Of a stretch of 64,000 nucleotides of DNA, positions 12,701 to 25,997 are shown in pieces. The DNA is from Utricularia gibba (taxonomy: Eukaryota > Streptophyta > Magnoliopsida > Lamiales > Lentibulariaceae): NCBI GenBank assembly GCA_002189035.1, contig NEEC01000004.1, forward strand, positions 992,001-1,056,000, given 5' to 3'. Below the pieces are notes generated by a model that saw nothing but the letters and a program-made list of their open reading frames with translations, was not told the origin of the DNA and searched no databases. Made by a program: the position numbers and the translations under genes. The first letter of the stretch is position 1. Each line of letters begins with the position of its first letter.

Positions 12701-15607
12701 GAGATCCTTTGAAGCTGAAAAGACTAATGTGTTTGATCGAATTATTCAGATCGTTGGTTCTGCAATTGAGGTAGAGTAGCATTGATTTGGTGCAAGCATT
12801 TGCTTGTCTTCAACTTCTTATTATATTTTCATTTGGAATGAGAAGGGAATTTCTTTTATTCACAATCGTTTTGCTACTAGGTTGTTTCAGCTGTCTCTTG
12901 GGGTGGGGAGTATTATCATTATATATGGACTGTTGATTTTCATTCCAACACTTTGATATCAATGCATGAAAATGAGGATTCATATGGATAAGATGACTAG
13001 TTCAGGCTTCTCCTATAATTTTCTCTCTGAACCTAATTGTCTGCAATTTTAACCCTCTCAGACTTCTTGCACCAATCACGGTCCTTATGCATCTTTTATT
13101 TTGGAACTATCAAACGTAGTCTGTATTATGGTATTTTGAAGATTATAAATGGAATACAACCTCTATTTTTGTGCATTAGTGATTGACAGTTATTGTAGAT
13201 TTTCTGTCTGTTTTGTTTCTTGTTTTATGTATTCATTCTTGTACAATCAAATTATATTTAACCATGTTCAGGATGAGGCAAATAATAGGCGTTTGGCGTA
13301 TTGGCTTTCCAATGCATCCACACTTTTATTTTTACTACAACGAACGTTGAAATCTACTGCATCTCCACCTCAACCTACCTCATTCTTTGGTAGGATGACC
13401 CAAGTATGAATTACTTTACATTTATTGGTGTTCAAAATAAATATAAATGAAAGATAGTTTTCATTCTAACAAAAAATAAGCATGAATCGCTCAGGGGTTT
13501 CGGTCATCACCTTCCTCTGCAAACCTTTCTATAGGTGGACTTGAAGGAATTCAGCAGGTTGAAGCAAAGTATCCTGCTTTGCTTTTTAAGGAGCAGCTGA
13601 GTGCATATGTTGAGACATTATATGGAATTATTCATGATAACTTGAAAAATGAGTTGTCTCCAGGGCTATCGTCTTACATCCAAGTATCATTCTTTGTTAA
13701 TTCAAAATTTACTGAATTTTTGCTTTTATGTTGTTACGTATCGAGTTTAATTTTTATTCTCCATTTTTTATGGCATACTAGGAAAATTTTTAGGCTTGGT
13801 AATAAAAGTTCAAAAGAATGTGTCTCAAGCTTTTTTTGTGTGACCCTAGATTTCTAGGAAAGGAAATGTTACGTGAAAAAAATGTTCTTATTACTAGCAA
13901 GATGATAGAGAACTCTCTTGAAGAATTTGCATTTGCTGGAAAGTTTACTTATTTATCTCTTATAACTAAACTTATAATTTTCTCAAGAGTCTGATTGTGA
14001 AATTTTAAAGCTAGACTCCAAAAGCATCCCAAGGAAGCTCTGCTCAAAATTGTGAATGGGAAAGCGTAGTCAATTGCTTAAATAAGTTCCTTGACACACT
14101 CAGATATAATTGTGTACGTGAAATATCATTTTTTCCACTTCCCTTCATACCACTTCCGTCATTTCCCCATTATAATCTAATAGAGGTCTTTCTTTATAGG
14201 TTCGAGAAGCCATTGTTGAGAAATTCTTCATTCAGATTTTTTCTTATATTAATGTTCAAGTCTTCAACAGGTACCTCGCATGTGCAAATTCTAATTTCCC
14301 TTGTTTATTTCTTCATGCATGATTGACTCGTACATCTACCCGCAGCATACTCCTACATGCAGAGTGTTGCACGCATTTCCATGGAGAACGCATAAAAGCT
14401 GGATTAGTTGAACTAGAACTTTGGTGCAAGGATGCTGAGGAGGTACATATTGCTCGTAGAAGAACCCAGTGACTTCTGTTCACTTGTCTAATATAATATT
14501 TTTGTATGCCCGTGATATTTTTTCAAGTTTTTTTCTCTATTGCTTAATTTTTCCTCTTGATCATCACAATATAAAATGATTGTTTTTGTCGATGTGCAGT
14601 ATGCAGGCTCCTCCTGGGATGAACTAAAACACGTACAGCAAGCTGTAAGATTTTTGGTATGTTCCTCATGCTCTTTGGTCGTCAATTTGTGACTCGGTAA
14701 CGGCTCCCATAACAGTGTTCCATAAATGAATCTATGTTAACTCAACTTTCAATTCATTTGATAGTGTCATCATTTTTTTTGATTAATGATAATGTCATCA
14801 TTTAGTGGTGAAAAATGAGAAAAGTTCATACTTTAGCTGTATTTTAATAGTTCTGAAGTGCTGAAATATAAAAAAATATTGCTGTGATTTACTGAATGTC
14901 ACTTCTTGCAAACAGACCCTTCCTCAAAAATCAGGGATAGCCTGCGATGAACTGGCAACTGAATTGTGCCCTGTAAGTATAATTATGCATACATGTTTCT
15001 TAGATTCTTAGTTGTTTATTTAGCTCTTCTTTGCTTCGTACCTCTACTTCGTCTAACTTAATCATGTTTTTTTGCAAGTATTTCATTTATCTCAATAGTG
15101 TTTCCTAATTAAGCAGTACCTCCTTCCTATAAGAGTGCATCCTTATCCATTTACAGATACTAAGCAGTCAACAACTTTGTCGAATCTGTAATCTCTACAT
15201 GTCCAACAACTCTAGTACAGATGATGCTGTGCAATCTGAAGTAAGTCAGCTCTCGCTTTCTTGTTCAATTTGTCTGTCGGTATATTTATATAATGTAAAA
15301 AATAGGTCATTTCTGCCTTGGTTACCCGTACAAAAGCCTCCAGCGGTGGTGATGATGATGATGATGCTGGTGATGGTAAATCATTTTTGTTGGATGCAAG
15401 TTCAAGGTAACGTGTATTCTGTTCTTTTATATTTCATAGATACCATGCAGGAAGCATCAAATTTCATTTATCAAATAGTTGACCCTCTATTGCAGCACTC
15501 CCTTCTCATCACAAGACATAAGCATCTGTTTCCGGGACTTTGATTTCAAAGGCATAAAACTTGCACCGGAACTCGTGGAAAATCCAGCCTTTGACTTGTT
15601 ACAATGA
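3716..15607 (+). CDS. class XI myosin heavy chain (40 exons)
   Basis: This actin motor drives organelle movement and cytoplasmic streaming. Exons: 3716-3718, 4597-4725, 4942-5085, 5298-5437, 5509-5668, 5907-5965, 6064-6223, 6371-6520, 6593-6729, 6799-6945, 7028-7129, 7407-7464, 7622-7723, 7841-7878, 7955-8081, 8161-8331, 8408-8539, 8670-8779, 9166-9226, 9572-9749, 9845-10050, 10185-10304, 10800-10898, 10980-11135, 11292-11468, 11624-11758, 11846-11985, 12122-12227, 12424-12504, 12600-12770, 13272-13403, 13495-13683, 14015-14113, 14200-14270, 14346-14442, 14600-14656, 14916-14972, 15157-15240, 15306-15406, 15496-15607. They total 4698 nt, giving 1565 residues with every junction in phase. Visible features in order are the SH3-like start W-V-E-D-P-E-V-A-W, the P-loop GESGAGKT at residues 154-161, switch I N-N-N-S-S-R-F-G-K near 208, switch II D-I-Y-G-F-E near 433, IQ repeats from about 735 (the last one degenerate), a coiled coil, and a DIL cargo-binding tail. 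The C-terminal E-L-V-E-N-P-A-F resembles the XI-B/XI-G group, but the subtype is tentative. Intron 4 starts with GC. Confidence 0.93.
5438..5508 (+). other. GC-AG intron 4 of the myosin gene
   Basis: The exon ends TACAG and the intron begins GCAAAT. It ends TTCCAG, and joining gives Y-R-Q-M-I-K, the sequence conserved before the P-loop exon in class XI myosins. No GT donor near the junction preserves this frame. Confidence 0.75.
10980..11758 (+). repeat. tandem exon/intron duplication in myosin coiled coil
   Basis: Exons 24 (10980-11135), 25 (11292-11468) and 26 (11624-11758) encode related coiled-coil blocks. Exons 24 and 25 share G-N-T-H and D-K-L-T-x-E-N-E-x-L-K. Exons 25 and 26 share L-V-S-S-L-E and T-K-K-N-A-A. 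The following introns, 11136-11291 and 11469-11623, are also alike in length (156 and 155 bp) and sequence; both contain TTATCAGCT near the 3' end. The duplicated unit is therefore an exon plus its intron. Exon 27 carries the canonical class XI segment [12 protein letters not shown]. Confidence 0.82.
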
Positions 15608-16589
15608 CAACTGAGGTCCTCATTCCACAATGCGTTCCGCATATATCAGAAAGCTACTTCATTCTCATTCTTGTCTGCAACTTGTTTTCTTGGTAATGAG
15701 AACATCACTTAGCAAGAAAACTCCCAGCTCACCTCTTATTTGCAATTCACGGAGTGGGACTTATTTACCAGTGAATATGCTCCGGTTGTTCCATCTGGGA
15801 GAGAGCTCACAACAGTGAATCCATCGCTACAACATCTGCTGCACCATTTGATAGTTTTCCGATCATTTGGATTCTATGGCAAACTCCAGTGCGGATGATC
15901 ATGCATGCCAAGTTGGTGCTGTGAGATGACTGAGGGGACAGATAGATGGTGAATGCCTGAACATGGTGTTGTTTTGAGAGCACTCCTCTCTCTGTAGTGA
16001 ATAAAGCCGGTTGAGGCAAGTAATGTAAATGATAACTTACAAATTCACTTTCATTTCATGCTTACAAGTTTGTAATAGAGTTCCAGTGAGATCCTCCAGC
16101 AAAGAGAAAAAAAGAGTGATTTGAGACAAAGGCCTACCTATTTGGGGTCCTTGGCACGTTCAACATATGATTTTCAATTGTTCACAGGGCGAATATTTAT
16201 GTTTGATGCCAAACACGACGGGGCCTCGGATGGACTTGCAATGGCCAGACCCAGGCCCACTACTTTTGTAAATTGGGAGAGCAATTGTATTACTCTTCAA
16301 GTTGCTGTTTCCTGTCCTTCCATCGTACAAACAACAAAACATTCCTGCGAGATTGGTTTCGTTTATCACCCACATGGTACCTTCCTCAAAGCTCGCTCTA
16401 CACAAAGAAAAATGAAGAATCATTGCAGAACGTCTTCCTGCGACCTCCCAAGAATGAATTCCAACTCTTTACAATTTCTGTTGTGAGCGGGAGGTTCTTG
16501 CATTCTAAATATGCTTCGAAAAACCTCCATGGCACGCAGCCTCGGCTTGGCCGCCGTGCACAGAACTCTCAAAATTAACAAGTACTGAA
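15608..16589. other. convergent 3' regions of myosin and BLISTER
   Basis: The myosin and BLISTER genes face each other across this gap, which should hold both 3' untranslated regions and polyadenylation sites. The open frames seen here, up to 121 codons, have no recognisable similarity to a family and are probably chance. Confidence 0.5.
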
Positions 16590-19500
16590 TCACAGAGATC
16601 GCCGCCTTGATGGCCCTCCAGGGAATAGCTTCATGATCCATCCCAGGACTCTGTCCACCACCTGGGGGATCAAATAGCAGTTAAGTTTTATAATTCACCA
16701 GTGAAAGTAAAACATTTAAAACCCAAAGCTTGAATTTGCAGCGATACCATAACTTGGTCAATGAATTACCTCATCGCCTTCATCGGCATAAGTGGTGTTT
16801 TCATTTATGCGATGTTCAACCTGCTTGTATTGTCTATTATCCCCTGCTAAACTTTGAGATGTCAAGAGCTCCAGTCTCTGTGTTTGAACTTCAAGCTTTC
16901 TGGTCAGTTCCTTGTTCAGTTCCTGGAAATAAGGACATAGCGAAATCTTTAATAGGAGTTGTTAATCAATGCTGCGGTCAAACCACATACATGTTTCCCT
17001 AACTCTCCTGAACTACAGCAGAGCTTTGTTTCTTCAATGAGATCCAAGTTGGGTAAAAATAGAGAAGTGATCTAATTTTGCATGACTAGCACACATGCTA
17101 GTACTTCGGGAGGGGTCGGGGTTAACTACTGCTGAAAATCCCACAGATATGTTGGTACTCCTGAACTACAAGAGATATGCTAAGACAAACTAGCACTATG
17201 ATACAAAAAAATGCGAACCTCAAGGAGACCACACAAAAAAAAGAAGGTAAATAATAAACTACCAGCAATTTGGAGCTTTGAGATGACTCAGTCGTCAAGG
17301 CCTGCATCAGTTGATCTTTCTCCAATGACACCTGGAATCAGATGAGTAGAAGTCATCGGGAAATTCTTAAAAGTGCACGTGCAATAATCACTTCAGGGGA
17401 TCGGTTAAGCAAGAGTGTGAGACTTGTAAACTTACCTCAGCAAGTAATGTGTTGATGTTAGCAATCATCCTTCTATGGTCCGCAGGGAGACCACTAAGGG
17501 TAAGCTTCGTGGTTTCTTGAGAGCTGGTGCTCTCATCTTGATGCGCACTTAAGTCAACATGTTCCACATTTTCGGAGCCTGAGGTTCTATCAGAATCTAG
17601 TCTCACAAAAAACACAGCACAGGGTGTATCTTCTCAGTTGCAGATGAAATATTCAGGGATATAACACACATGGAACCAAAAATAGTTCGTATGTAAGAAA
17701 TTCATACCAAGATTCTCTGTGGAAGTTGATGCATCTTTTTTTGAAATTGAAGCCCTGTCCAAACCAACAGGTTTCCCATTTGAGGATGCATTTCGCAATT
17801 TTGTCTGCAACAACTTCTTTTCTGCAAAAGAGGGAAAGTTCCATTAACAATCAAGATTTTTGAATTAATTAATAAAAAACCCTTCAAAAAAACATGATCA
17901 ATCGAACTCTACTAATAATGGATAAAAGTTAAAGATTTGATTTTCCAATAACTAATATTATTACCTTCTTGTAAGGCATTGATGGTGGACATGAGATCTT
18001 GCCGATCCTTTTCAAGGCTTGAAACCTTCTTCCTGATTCATATATAATTAATGATGCATAAAACTCACAGAACATCGGTCTAAAAAGATGACAAAATGGG
18101 CATTAACACTACACATGCTAATACAACAGTATATTGCGCTAAAGCCGCACAAACAATAAAGCCTTTGCTCTGCAATCTGCAGTTGGTTGAACAGATCACT
18201 TGATACATATTCACGAAAAAAAGTTGTGTGATGGATATCAGCCTAATTAAACCTCACTTACGTTTTCCTAGCTAAAGTTTTCTGAGAGAATAAAAGCCCC
18301 CGTGATAAGAATGATGAAAAGAAGACATTGAAAAGAAAAGCATTGACAATACCGATAAGAAGACATTTCTTCATGAGTGTTCTCCAACTGCCTCTCAACT
18401 TTGAGCTCATTAGACCTCAACCGCAGCGCCTAAACATTTCAGTAATAACACTTGGGGAAAAAGTAAACAGAAACCAAGTAATTTTAAGGAGCTGCTTAAG
18501 GAATTAAGAAAAGTTTTTCCAATGATTAAAAAAAAGAGCCTGTCTCTAGGGATCCAACTCATTTCCCCATCTATATATGGAAAAAACCATAAAAACAAAA
18601 TTAAAGATACAGAAAAAGGTTGATGAGTTTACACAATGTGCCGGAAAAACATAGACAATGCAATCCATCAACTTGCAGGACTGTATACCTTCTCTTCCAG
18701 CTCAATGACTTCAGAGGCCAAAAGTTTTGCACGTTCATCAGCTGCACTACATTCCATCTGAACATTAATATATGCCTCTTTTAAGGCTTTGAGCTCCTCC
18801 TACAGGCATTAAAAACAAATCCTTAAATGGAAATTCAGACAACTTCAAAAATATTATGAATAAGCAACATACTCTGAGTGGAAATTCAGATAACTAAGAA
18901 GAAGATAAAAGTAAAGTTGTAGTACTTCACTAAAGACAAATAAGGCTAACCATATGAGCCCTTATTTCATCCTGTAGCTTCTCCATGTCTAATTTCAGCT
19001 GGTTTACAATGCTTCCCTAATAAAATCAAAACAGTGAGTTTGCACATAAACAAAGAAATTGCGTTTTTACTTCTTAAATTAACATTATTTAAAAAAATAT
19101 GAAATTGAACAGTTGGACTTAAATGTTTGACATATGCTTACGAAGCAAGTACGAGATAACAAAATTGTGCTAAACGTAAAAGTCACATGGGAAAATGTCA
19201 AATGATTGATCAACCTGCTGATTGAAGCTTTCTGTTAAAGTTGAATTTTCTGAGGCCAAGGAGTCTGCCAAAGCACGTGAAGCATCAAGTGCACGTTGCA
19301 ATGAAAATTTTTCTTGGGTTAAATCTTCAATATGCTGAAAAAGAAAATTCATAAAAATAAATATACTAAAAAATAACACCTTAGAAGTTTCTCCTCATTC
19401 CATGCCAAAAAAGCCACGCTGTATATCACAATGAGCTCATGCAGTGCTCAAAATATCGAAGGAGAAAGTTCACAGTAACACCATCCCATGAATGACCACA

Positions 19501-21336
19501 AACTCCCAAAAGTATCACAAATGAGGAACAATATAGACTGATGTGAAACACCGAGCTGGAACCCATGAGCTAGAAATCAAATTCCCTTCAAAATATGGAA
19601 TCTTGCAGGAGCGAAAAACTACACATTTAAGCCAATCCACAGGCACTACTATGAATCATACAGATCCTTGCATACTTAAAATGCTGATTAATATTTTTTT
19701 TCCCTTGCCCAAGACACACAGGGCTCACTGGACATAAAAAGGAAGCCACCAAGAATCTCATCATAATTATGCCCAAAGAATTTCCAAAGAATGAGCTAAA
19801 AAAACCTGTTCCAATGCAGCAAAGTCTTCATTCTGCCTCCGTATGAAAATGTCGCCTTCATTTTTTGTTGAATATGTGAATGTAGCAGGAACATCACCGT
19901 TGGATACAGAAGAGTTAGCTGATGTCTCAGAAAATGATGATCCAAAACCACCTACTGGGGAAACCTTGGAAGCAGAATCATGAACTTTTCCAGCACCAAA
20001 CAGGGAAAGGGGTGTTGACACGCTTTTTGATGTCTGAAAAGAATCATGAAACGATGGACGGGATGGCCCCCATCCACTATTGGAGATGTAAATGCAAGAT
20101 TAGAGGAGCTTCCCATTTCATTATTGAAATGGGAAAATCCATTGTTGGAGATCCATGGAGGTAAATGATTTGTTGAATCAATAGCACCACTGGCTTGGTT
20201 GTCTCCAATTCCGGAAAACAAAGGAAACTTTCTCTCAGCAGCAGATTCAGAAGACGAGTGATTTGCATTGGGGGTAAACTGGAGATATTCTAAAAATCAT
20301 CAAGAGGACCCAAGAAAGTGAAATATTGTTAGATAAGAATGAAAAAACTGCAACAGATCATAAAAAACATGAGAGAACATGTAACAGATTATTACCTGGA
20401 AATGGTGAGGACATCAAGTTGTTATCCTCATGCCTTCTACTATCAGACTCATTTGGCAGGAGGCTCATGAATGTATTCCTGCGGAAATCATCAGAGGTAG
20501 ACACCTCTGATGACATATAAGATGAAATATCTTTCAATGTTCCATCACTGTTCTTTGATGAAGTGCCCTGTGGTCGATGGTATCTTGAAAAGCTGGAAGC
20601 ATGACTTTCTGAATTGGATGATGGATTAACTGACACAAAATTATCTGTATTACTTTCAGATATTTGGCCAGACGATCCATTAACATCATTTCTGCCAGTG
20701 GATTCATCTTTTGTATTCTTAGATCCATCAGCTTTTTTGTTTAACTCCTTGCCCACAAGGTGAGGAATGGTGAAGCCTTCTGTAGGGGTTTGAGCAAAGG
20801 CATCAGAGGTACCAAGTCCATCAGAATTGCTGGTACGTCCATTGCCAGATAAAGATTCTTGTTTTTCATTTTGAACGCCATCAAAAGATTGAGGTTGGTT
20901 TTTAGAAGCATCTTTTTTGGCCGCAGCTTTCTTTCGACGAAACTCCTCTAGCTGGTAAGGTTGAGTTAATATAAGCAAGGATATGCCAACAAATCAATAT
21001 AGAATAATACAGATGATAAGCCAAATGAAAAAAATAAACAGAGACATTTTTTATTGCACCAACATGCTGGACAAAACTGCAAAATTAAAACTAAAACTAT
21101 CCATTTCAATGCAAGGCAGCCTGCTAAAATCAGAATTGATGCCAACACCGTGAATGCACTGAAATCAACTTCGTCTTAACCATCGAACAAGATCAAGGCA
21201 TGTAAAAAACAACAATGCGCGAACACTACAAAGAATTAGGCTTCGAATATAACATGTCATCATTTATAAAAGATGCAACCTTTTTCTTTCCAGCTTCCAA
21301 ATGCTCCTGCTTCTTCAACACCTGAGCCGACGCCAT
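16590..21336 (-). CDS. BLI: BLISTER-like coiled-coil protein (one-base frameshift)
   Basis: Arabidopsis BLISTER binds the Polycomb methyltransferase CURLY LEAF and influences development and stress responses. Exons in transcript order: 21280-21336, 20396-20951, 19806-20289, 19215-19334, 18951-19016, 18689-18799, 18353-18429, 17965-18032, 17708-17821, 17436-17596, 17263-17331, 16770-16922, 16590-16661. The start M-A-S-A-Q-V-L and K-K-Q-E-H-L-E-A-G-K-K match the BLISTER N terminus, followed by L-E-E-F-R-R-K-K-A-A-A. A long Ser/Asn-rich region precedes an SMC-like coiled coil, and the tail is V-V-D-R-V-L-G-W-I-M-K-L-F-P-G-G. The exons sum to 2108 nt, one short of a whole number of codons. The frame breaks in exon 3 near 20067-20084, and one extra base would give about 702 residues, close to the roughly 714 I recall for Arabidopsis. 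All other junctions are in phase. Confidence 0.88.
20067..20084 (-). other. frameshift point in BLISTER exon 3
   Basis: Upstream, the frame continuous with exon 2 runs through H-L-P-P-W-I-S-N-N-G-F and N-L-A-F-T-S-P. Downstream, the frame continuous with exon 4 reads G-P-S-R-P-S-F-H-D-S-F-Q-T-S-K. The two differ by one missing base, and no GT donor in the exon would remove the break by splicing. The five-C run at 20067-20071 (plus strand) or the AT-rich CCAAT just upstream in the transcript are the two likely sites. Confidence 0.8.
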
Positions 21337-21965
21337 TCAGAGTACCCGTATAGTAACTTCTCAAAACCTCCTAAAGCTATAAACCCGGAACCCAAATTAC
21401 CATCGCCAATCACCCAGATCAGGGTATATCAACACCACGAAGAAATACACCCCGATTCACAACCCACAGCTATCCGAGGAAAATAAAATGAAAATCTATT
21501 GTCAAAAAAACTCCAACTAACATCTATCTCCAAAATGGCATGAAGTGCATCAATCAAAATTCAAAGATGCAATAAATAAACATAATTTCCAAAGCGAGGA
21601 CAGATCCAGGAAAAAGGTATCCGCAAATTGCTTATAGAACCTCCTCCAGCATCCCATGAATTAGCGGCAGTTGCCCCTCTCTTTCTCTTCGTCGGCGAAT
21701 TGGGAAACGGAGGGGTGAAGTTACATTCTCGGTTGGGTCTGTTGACACGCACAGTTTCTTTCTAAACAAAAAATTCCAAAACTTATTTATTTAATTGGTT
21801 GATTCTTTTTTTGGCATACATTTGTAATCCGCAATACTTTTTCTATATTTATTCCATAATTTATTTTCAATTAACACTTTACCGAAAAAACATGAAAAAT
21901 AAGAACTGTAAAAAAAATTAAAACTTTCATTTATGGTAAAAAAAAAAAGATATAAAATATTCATG

Positions 21966-22001
<36 letters not shown>

Positions 22002-23863
22002 AAAATAATTTTATATTTAAAATTAAAATGAAATAATCAAATATATATAAAAAATTATAATTTACTAATAGTCGATTGTATATAAGATTTATTCTGTTTT
22101 TATATTTTTTAAAAAATTATTCTATTTAATTTTTGAATATTCTATGTTTAATCATTTTTAGGAAAATCATAAATTTTAGATTTAATTTTAGAAATTATTA
22201 AATTTATTGAATTTTTCTGATTAAATAAAATATTAATTAAAAATATACATTTATATCATAATATTAAATTATATATAAACTTTATAATATATATTTTATT
22301 TAATAAAATTTATATTATAATTTTATGATATATCATAAAATAATTTTACAATCTCAAATTGATTTTATTTACATAATGCTAAAACTAATTTTATTCTATA
22401 TAATTTGAAGCATAATTTTGAATTACAGAATAAATCTCTAATATTTTTAAATATAATTTATATTTATTATGTATTTAATTTTTACGTATACATTTATATG
22501 TATACAAAAAACGAAATATTATGCACATGTCATGCTTTATCATTGTTTTTCAAAATTGGGTTACAATACCACATTGGTGGGGGACTAAAATTATATTTGA
22601 ATGTATTTGATCAATCAAAATGTGCATTATTTTTCTATTTTTAATCATATTTATGTACATCATATCTAGTAGTAGAAAAATATTGATTAATCCCAATGTC
22701 AAAATAAAATGAATAAATTTTAAAATTTTAAATATGGATTGGGTAGTTCGAATAATTGGTTGATATTAAGCCCTAGCTCTCTAGTAACATTATTATGCAT
22801 ATACTCTAATTAATTATTAAAGGTTTATTTGGTAGGTATGAATGATTTTTTATGTAATAAGAAAAAAAAGTGCTGCGATTGAGGTGGTAGAGACACACAC
22901 ACTGTCCTCTACGCTTGTTAGAGTAGCCTCCTCTTTGACTAAAAGCAGCGGAATTGATCTTCTTCTCGTTTTGTTCTGACATGGAATGGAATTGCTCCTC
23001 GATCTGGGTAATAATAATTTCCACTCCAAAGTGCAAATTCACCATGAACAGGGTCGATGAACGGAGGGAGAGGATTTGACTCTGGGTTCATCGGATCTGC
23101 GCCACACAGCACCAAGCTAGCCTACCCGTAATCCACGTGCTTTGGCCTAGTCTCTAACCCACTGTTACGAGTTCAAATCGAAATTATGAGTCTTGCATCG
23201 TTGTCCAGATACAGGAAGTCGCTGATAATATAATAAAACTAGTGGCACCGACTTCGGTGTTTGCGATGATGGCTACTGCTTAAGCACCCACCCCATCGCG
23301 TAGGCATATCAAAACCTTTTTTTTTTCGGGTGCTATAGATCTACAGCACAGTTCACTCACGATTCGAAGGTGGGGTTTGTCGCAGCTTGTGATTTGGGGA
23401 GGTTCCGTGGAAGAATGACACCTTGAGGTTATTTTCTGCGCAACCTTGGTGAGAAATTTACCTGCTTTCTATTGATATTGATTACACAGAAACCGAGAAA
23501 GATTTCCCCTGCTGAGGTTTTGAGTTCTCTGAGAGTTTAATTGATGGTGTTTTATCGAAAATTTTACAAAGGGGAAGTGTTTACGTGTCTTTGGTGGAGA
23601 CAAACATTCTGTGGTTGATAAGAGTTTCAAGATATTTCATCCGCTTTGAGCTGCAGATAAAAGCATTGAACTCTGTATTGTTTTTCCCTCTGATGCCTTA
23701 AAGTTTGAAACTCAACTTGGAGGAGTAACCATCAAGTTCTAGGAAATTGTGTATTGGGAAGTGTGTAGTCTAAGAGTTCTGTTGTTTTTCTGTGTAATTT
23801 CATGACCATACTGCTGCTCCAGTTTGCTTGTGACTCTTCTTTGCAGTCGCCTTTTTCTAGGAC
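21337..23863. other. intergenic region between BLISTER and MAPK promoters
   Basis: The two genes diverge from this stretch. The first 400 bases are probably the BLISTER leader and promoter. From about 21780 to 22860 the DNA is very AT-rich and no gene was seen. A palindromic G-box core CACGTG lies at 23134-23139. From about 23340 the sequence probably holds the MAPK leader; the AG at 23845-23846, with a pyrimidine-rich tract before it, could end a leader intron. Confidence 0.45.
21969..21997. repeat. (AT)n microsatellite
   Basis: About 29 bases of perfect alternating AT in an AT-rich intergenic stretch. Confidence 0.9.
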
Positions 23864-25134
23864 ATGGCGACTCCCGTGGATCCTCCAAATGGTATTGGAT
23901 CAAGAGGGAAGCATTACTACTCTATGTGGCAAACGCTCTTTGAGATTGATACAAAATACTTACCAATCAAGCCTATTGGTAGAGGGGCATATGGCATAGT
24001 GTGCTCTTCCCTGAACACGGAAACAAGTGAAAAAGTTGCAATAAAAAAGATACACAATGCTTTCGAGAATCGTATTGATGCACTCCGAACCTTACGAGAA
24101 CTGAAGCTTCTGAGGCATCTTGCACACGAAAATGTCATAGCCCTCAAAGATGTCATGCTTCCTGCAAGCAAGGAAAGTTTCAAGGATGTCTACTTGGTAT
24201 ACGAGCTGATGGATACAGATTTGCACCAGATCATCAAGTCTTCTCAGACTCTTACAAATGACCATTGTCAATATTTCCTTTTTCAGGTACTTCCCTTAAA
24301 TTTCTCTGCATGAAGACATTTTTTCTTGTGTAGTTTATGCTTAGGACGTGAGACAATAATTCTTTAGTTTAGAGACTTGGGAAAGGAGGGTACTCATGTA
24401 GCCATTTCCTTCTTCATGAAATTTGTGGTTTCATGCAGTTACTCAGAGGCCTCAAATATCTCCATTCAGCAAATATTCTCCACCGGGATTTGAAGCCTGG
24501 TAACCTACTCATCAATGCAAACTGTGATCTTAAGATATGTGATTTCGGGCTTGCACGCACGAACAGCAGTAAAGGTCAATTCATGACGGAGTATGTGGTT
24601 ACACGCTGGTACAGAGCACCAGAGCTTCTCCTCTGCTGTGATAACTATGGTACATCAATCGATGTGTGGTCTGTAGGTTGCATCTTTGCCGAGCTTTTGG
24701 GTCGTAAGCCGATATTCCCAGGTACAGAGTGTCTCAACCAGCTTAGGTTGATCATAAACATCCTTGGTAGCCAGAGTGAGGAGAATCTTGAGTTCATAGA
24801 CAATCCCAAGGCGAGGAAGTACATAAAGTCTCTTGCTTACTCACCTGGCACACCCTTGGCAAGCCTCTACCCTCATGCACATCCCTTGGCCATTGATCTG
24901 CTACAGAAGATGCTGATATTTGACCCTTCAAAAAGGATTGGAGTAACTGAAGCACTTCAGCACCCCTACATGGCACCTCTATATGACCCTCGATGCGATC
25001 CGTTGGCCGAGGTTCCGATCAACCTCGACATAGATGAGGAGATGGGAGAAGAGATGATCAGAGAGATGATGTGGGAGGAGATACTGTATTATCATCCTGA
25101 AGGGGCTAATGAAACCATGGAGATGAGAATTTAA
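23864..25134 (+). CDS. group C mitogen-activated protein kinase, MPK1/MPK2 type
   Basis: This is a serine/threonine kinase at the end of a MAP kinase cascade. In Arabidopsis the MPK1/2/7/14 group lies downstream of MKK3 and is linked to ABA and wounding signals. Two coding exons, 23864-24286 and 24439-25134, give 372 residues, the usual size. The glycine loop I-G-R-G-A-Y-G-I-V is near residues 38-46, followed by the lysine in V-A-I-K-K. Also visible are the catalytic loop [13 protein letters not shown], and the activation loop [17 protein letters not shown] with the dual phosphorylation site T-E-Y. The three residues S-K-G before Q-F-M favour MPK1/MPK2 over MPK7/14. The C terminus contains M-I-R-E-M-M-W-E-E, typical of the group. 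The kinase appears intact. Confidence 0.95.
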
Positions 25135-25997
25135 GGTGAAGGCAGGCTGTTTGCGGTTCCTTTTTTTCAATAATGAGGAGAAGAGAAGCAAGCTTCTCAG
25201 GCATGATCAGTTTGAGCTGCTGGTATGGTGCCGCCTCACTGTAACTGATCTGCAGTTTCTGGGCTTGGAACTTTATTTGTAAATAGGTTTGCTTGTGTAC
25301 ATGGCGAAACTGTATCTTGTGCTTTGATTGTGAGTTTAATTTTAGAGGATGAAGGAGAAGGATTATGACTACGTGGTTGGCAAAGAGCTTCAATTTGAAA
25401 TGTCATGACAATATTGCAGCACCATTTTGTCACACCAAGAATCAAAACAAAACATAGATGGCAGAATAATTTAATAAACATATCACAAGGCAAATCCTCC
25501 TCTGGTTTACAATTTGATTCTATTCACTCGAATTCCAAGAGGAAATGTAATACATGTAATATATAAATTATATATAGAAGAAGAAGAAGCAAGAAGCCTC
25601 CCAAACAAATCAATCATCACAAGCTTCTTCACTTTCTTCACATGATTCTTGCTGGAGACAAGGAGTAGACATTCAAAGAAAATAGGCTGGCTAGGAAGCT
25701 GATCTTGGCTGTGAAATAGAACACGGGAGTGACAAAAAATAGGTGGTAAATTAGGAGAAAAAAAGAGTTGGATCAACGCTTCTGCAACAACTAGGATTTG
25801 GTTTCTTCTGGATGTCTGGAGCAGGGGCAGAGGTTGAACAGGACCATGGGAAGTGGGTTGTAATGGATGTGGTTTTTGTGGAATAAAAGCTCAGACTGTA
25901 AGGGGGTTGAGATATGCTGGAATGGATTAGAAACTTTGAGAAAATAAACAACTTTTGAGTAGGTTTTTAAGGAGTTAAGTGTGGTGGAGTTGTACCG
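25135..25997. other. convergent 3' regions of MAPK and pectate lyase
   Basis: The interval lies between two stop codons of converging genes and should contain both 3' untranslated regions. No conserved reading frame was recognised. Confidence 0.5.

Noticed and set aside
23160-23190. tRNA-like GTTCAAATC at 23171-23179
   Set aside because: No matching acceptor and anticodon stems could be arranged around it.
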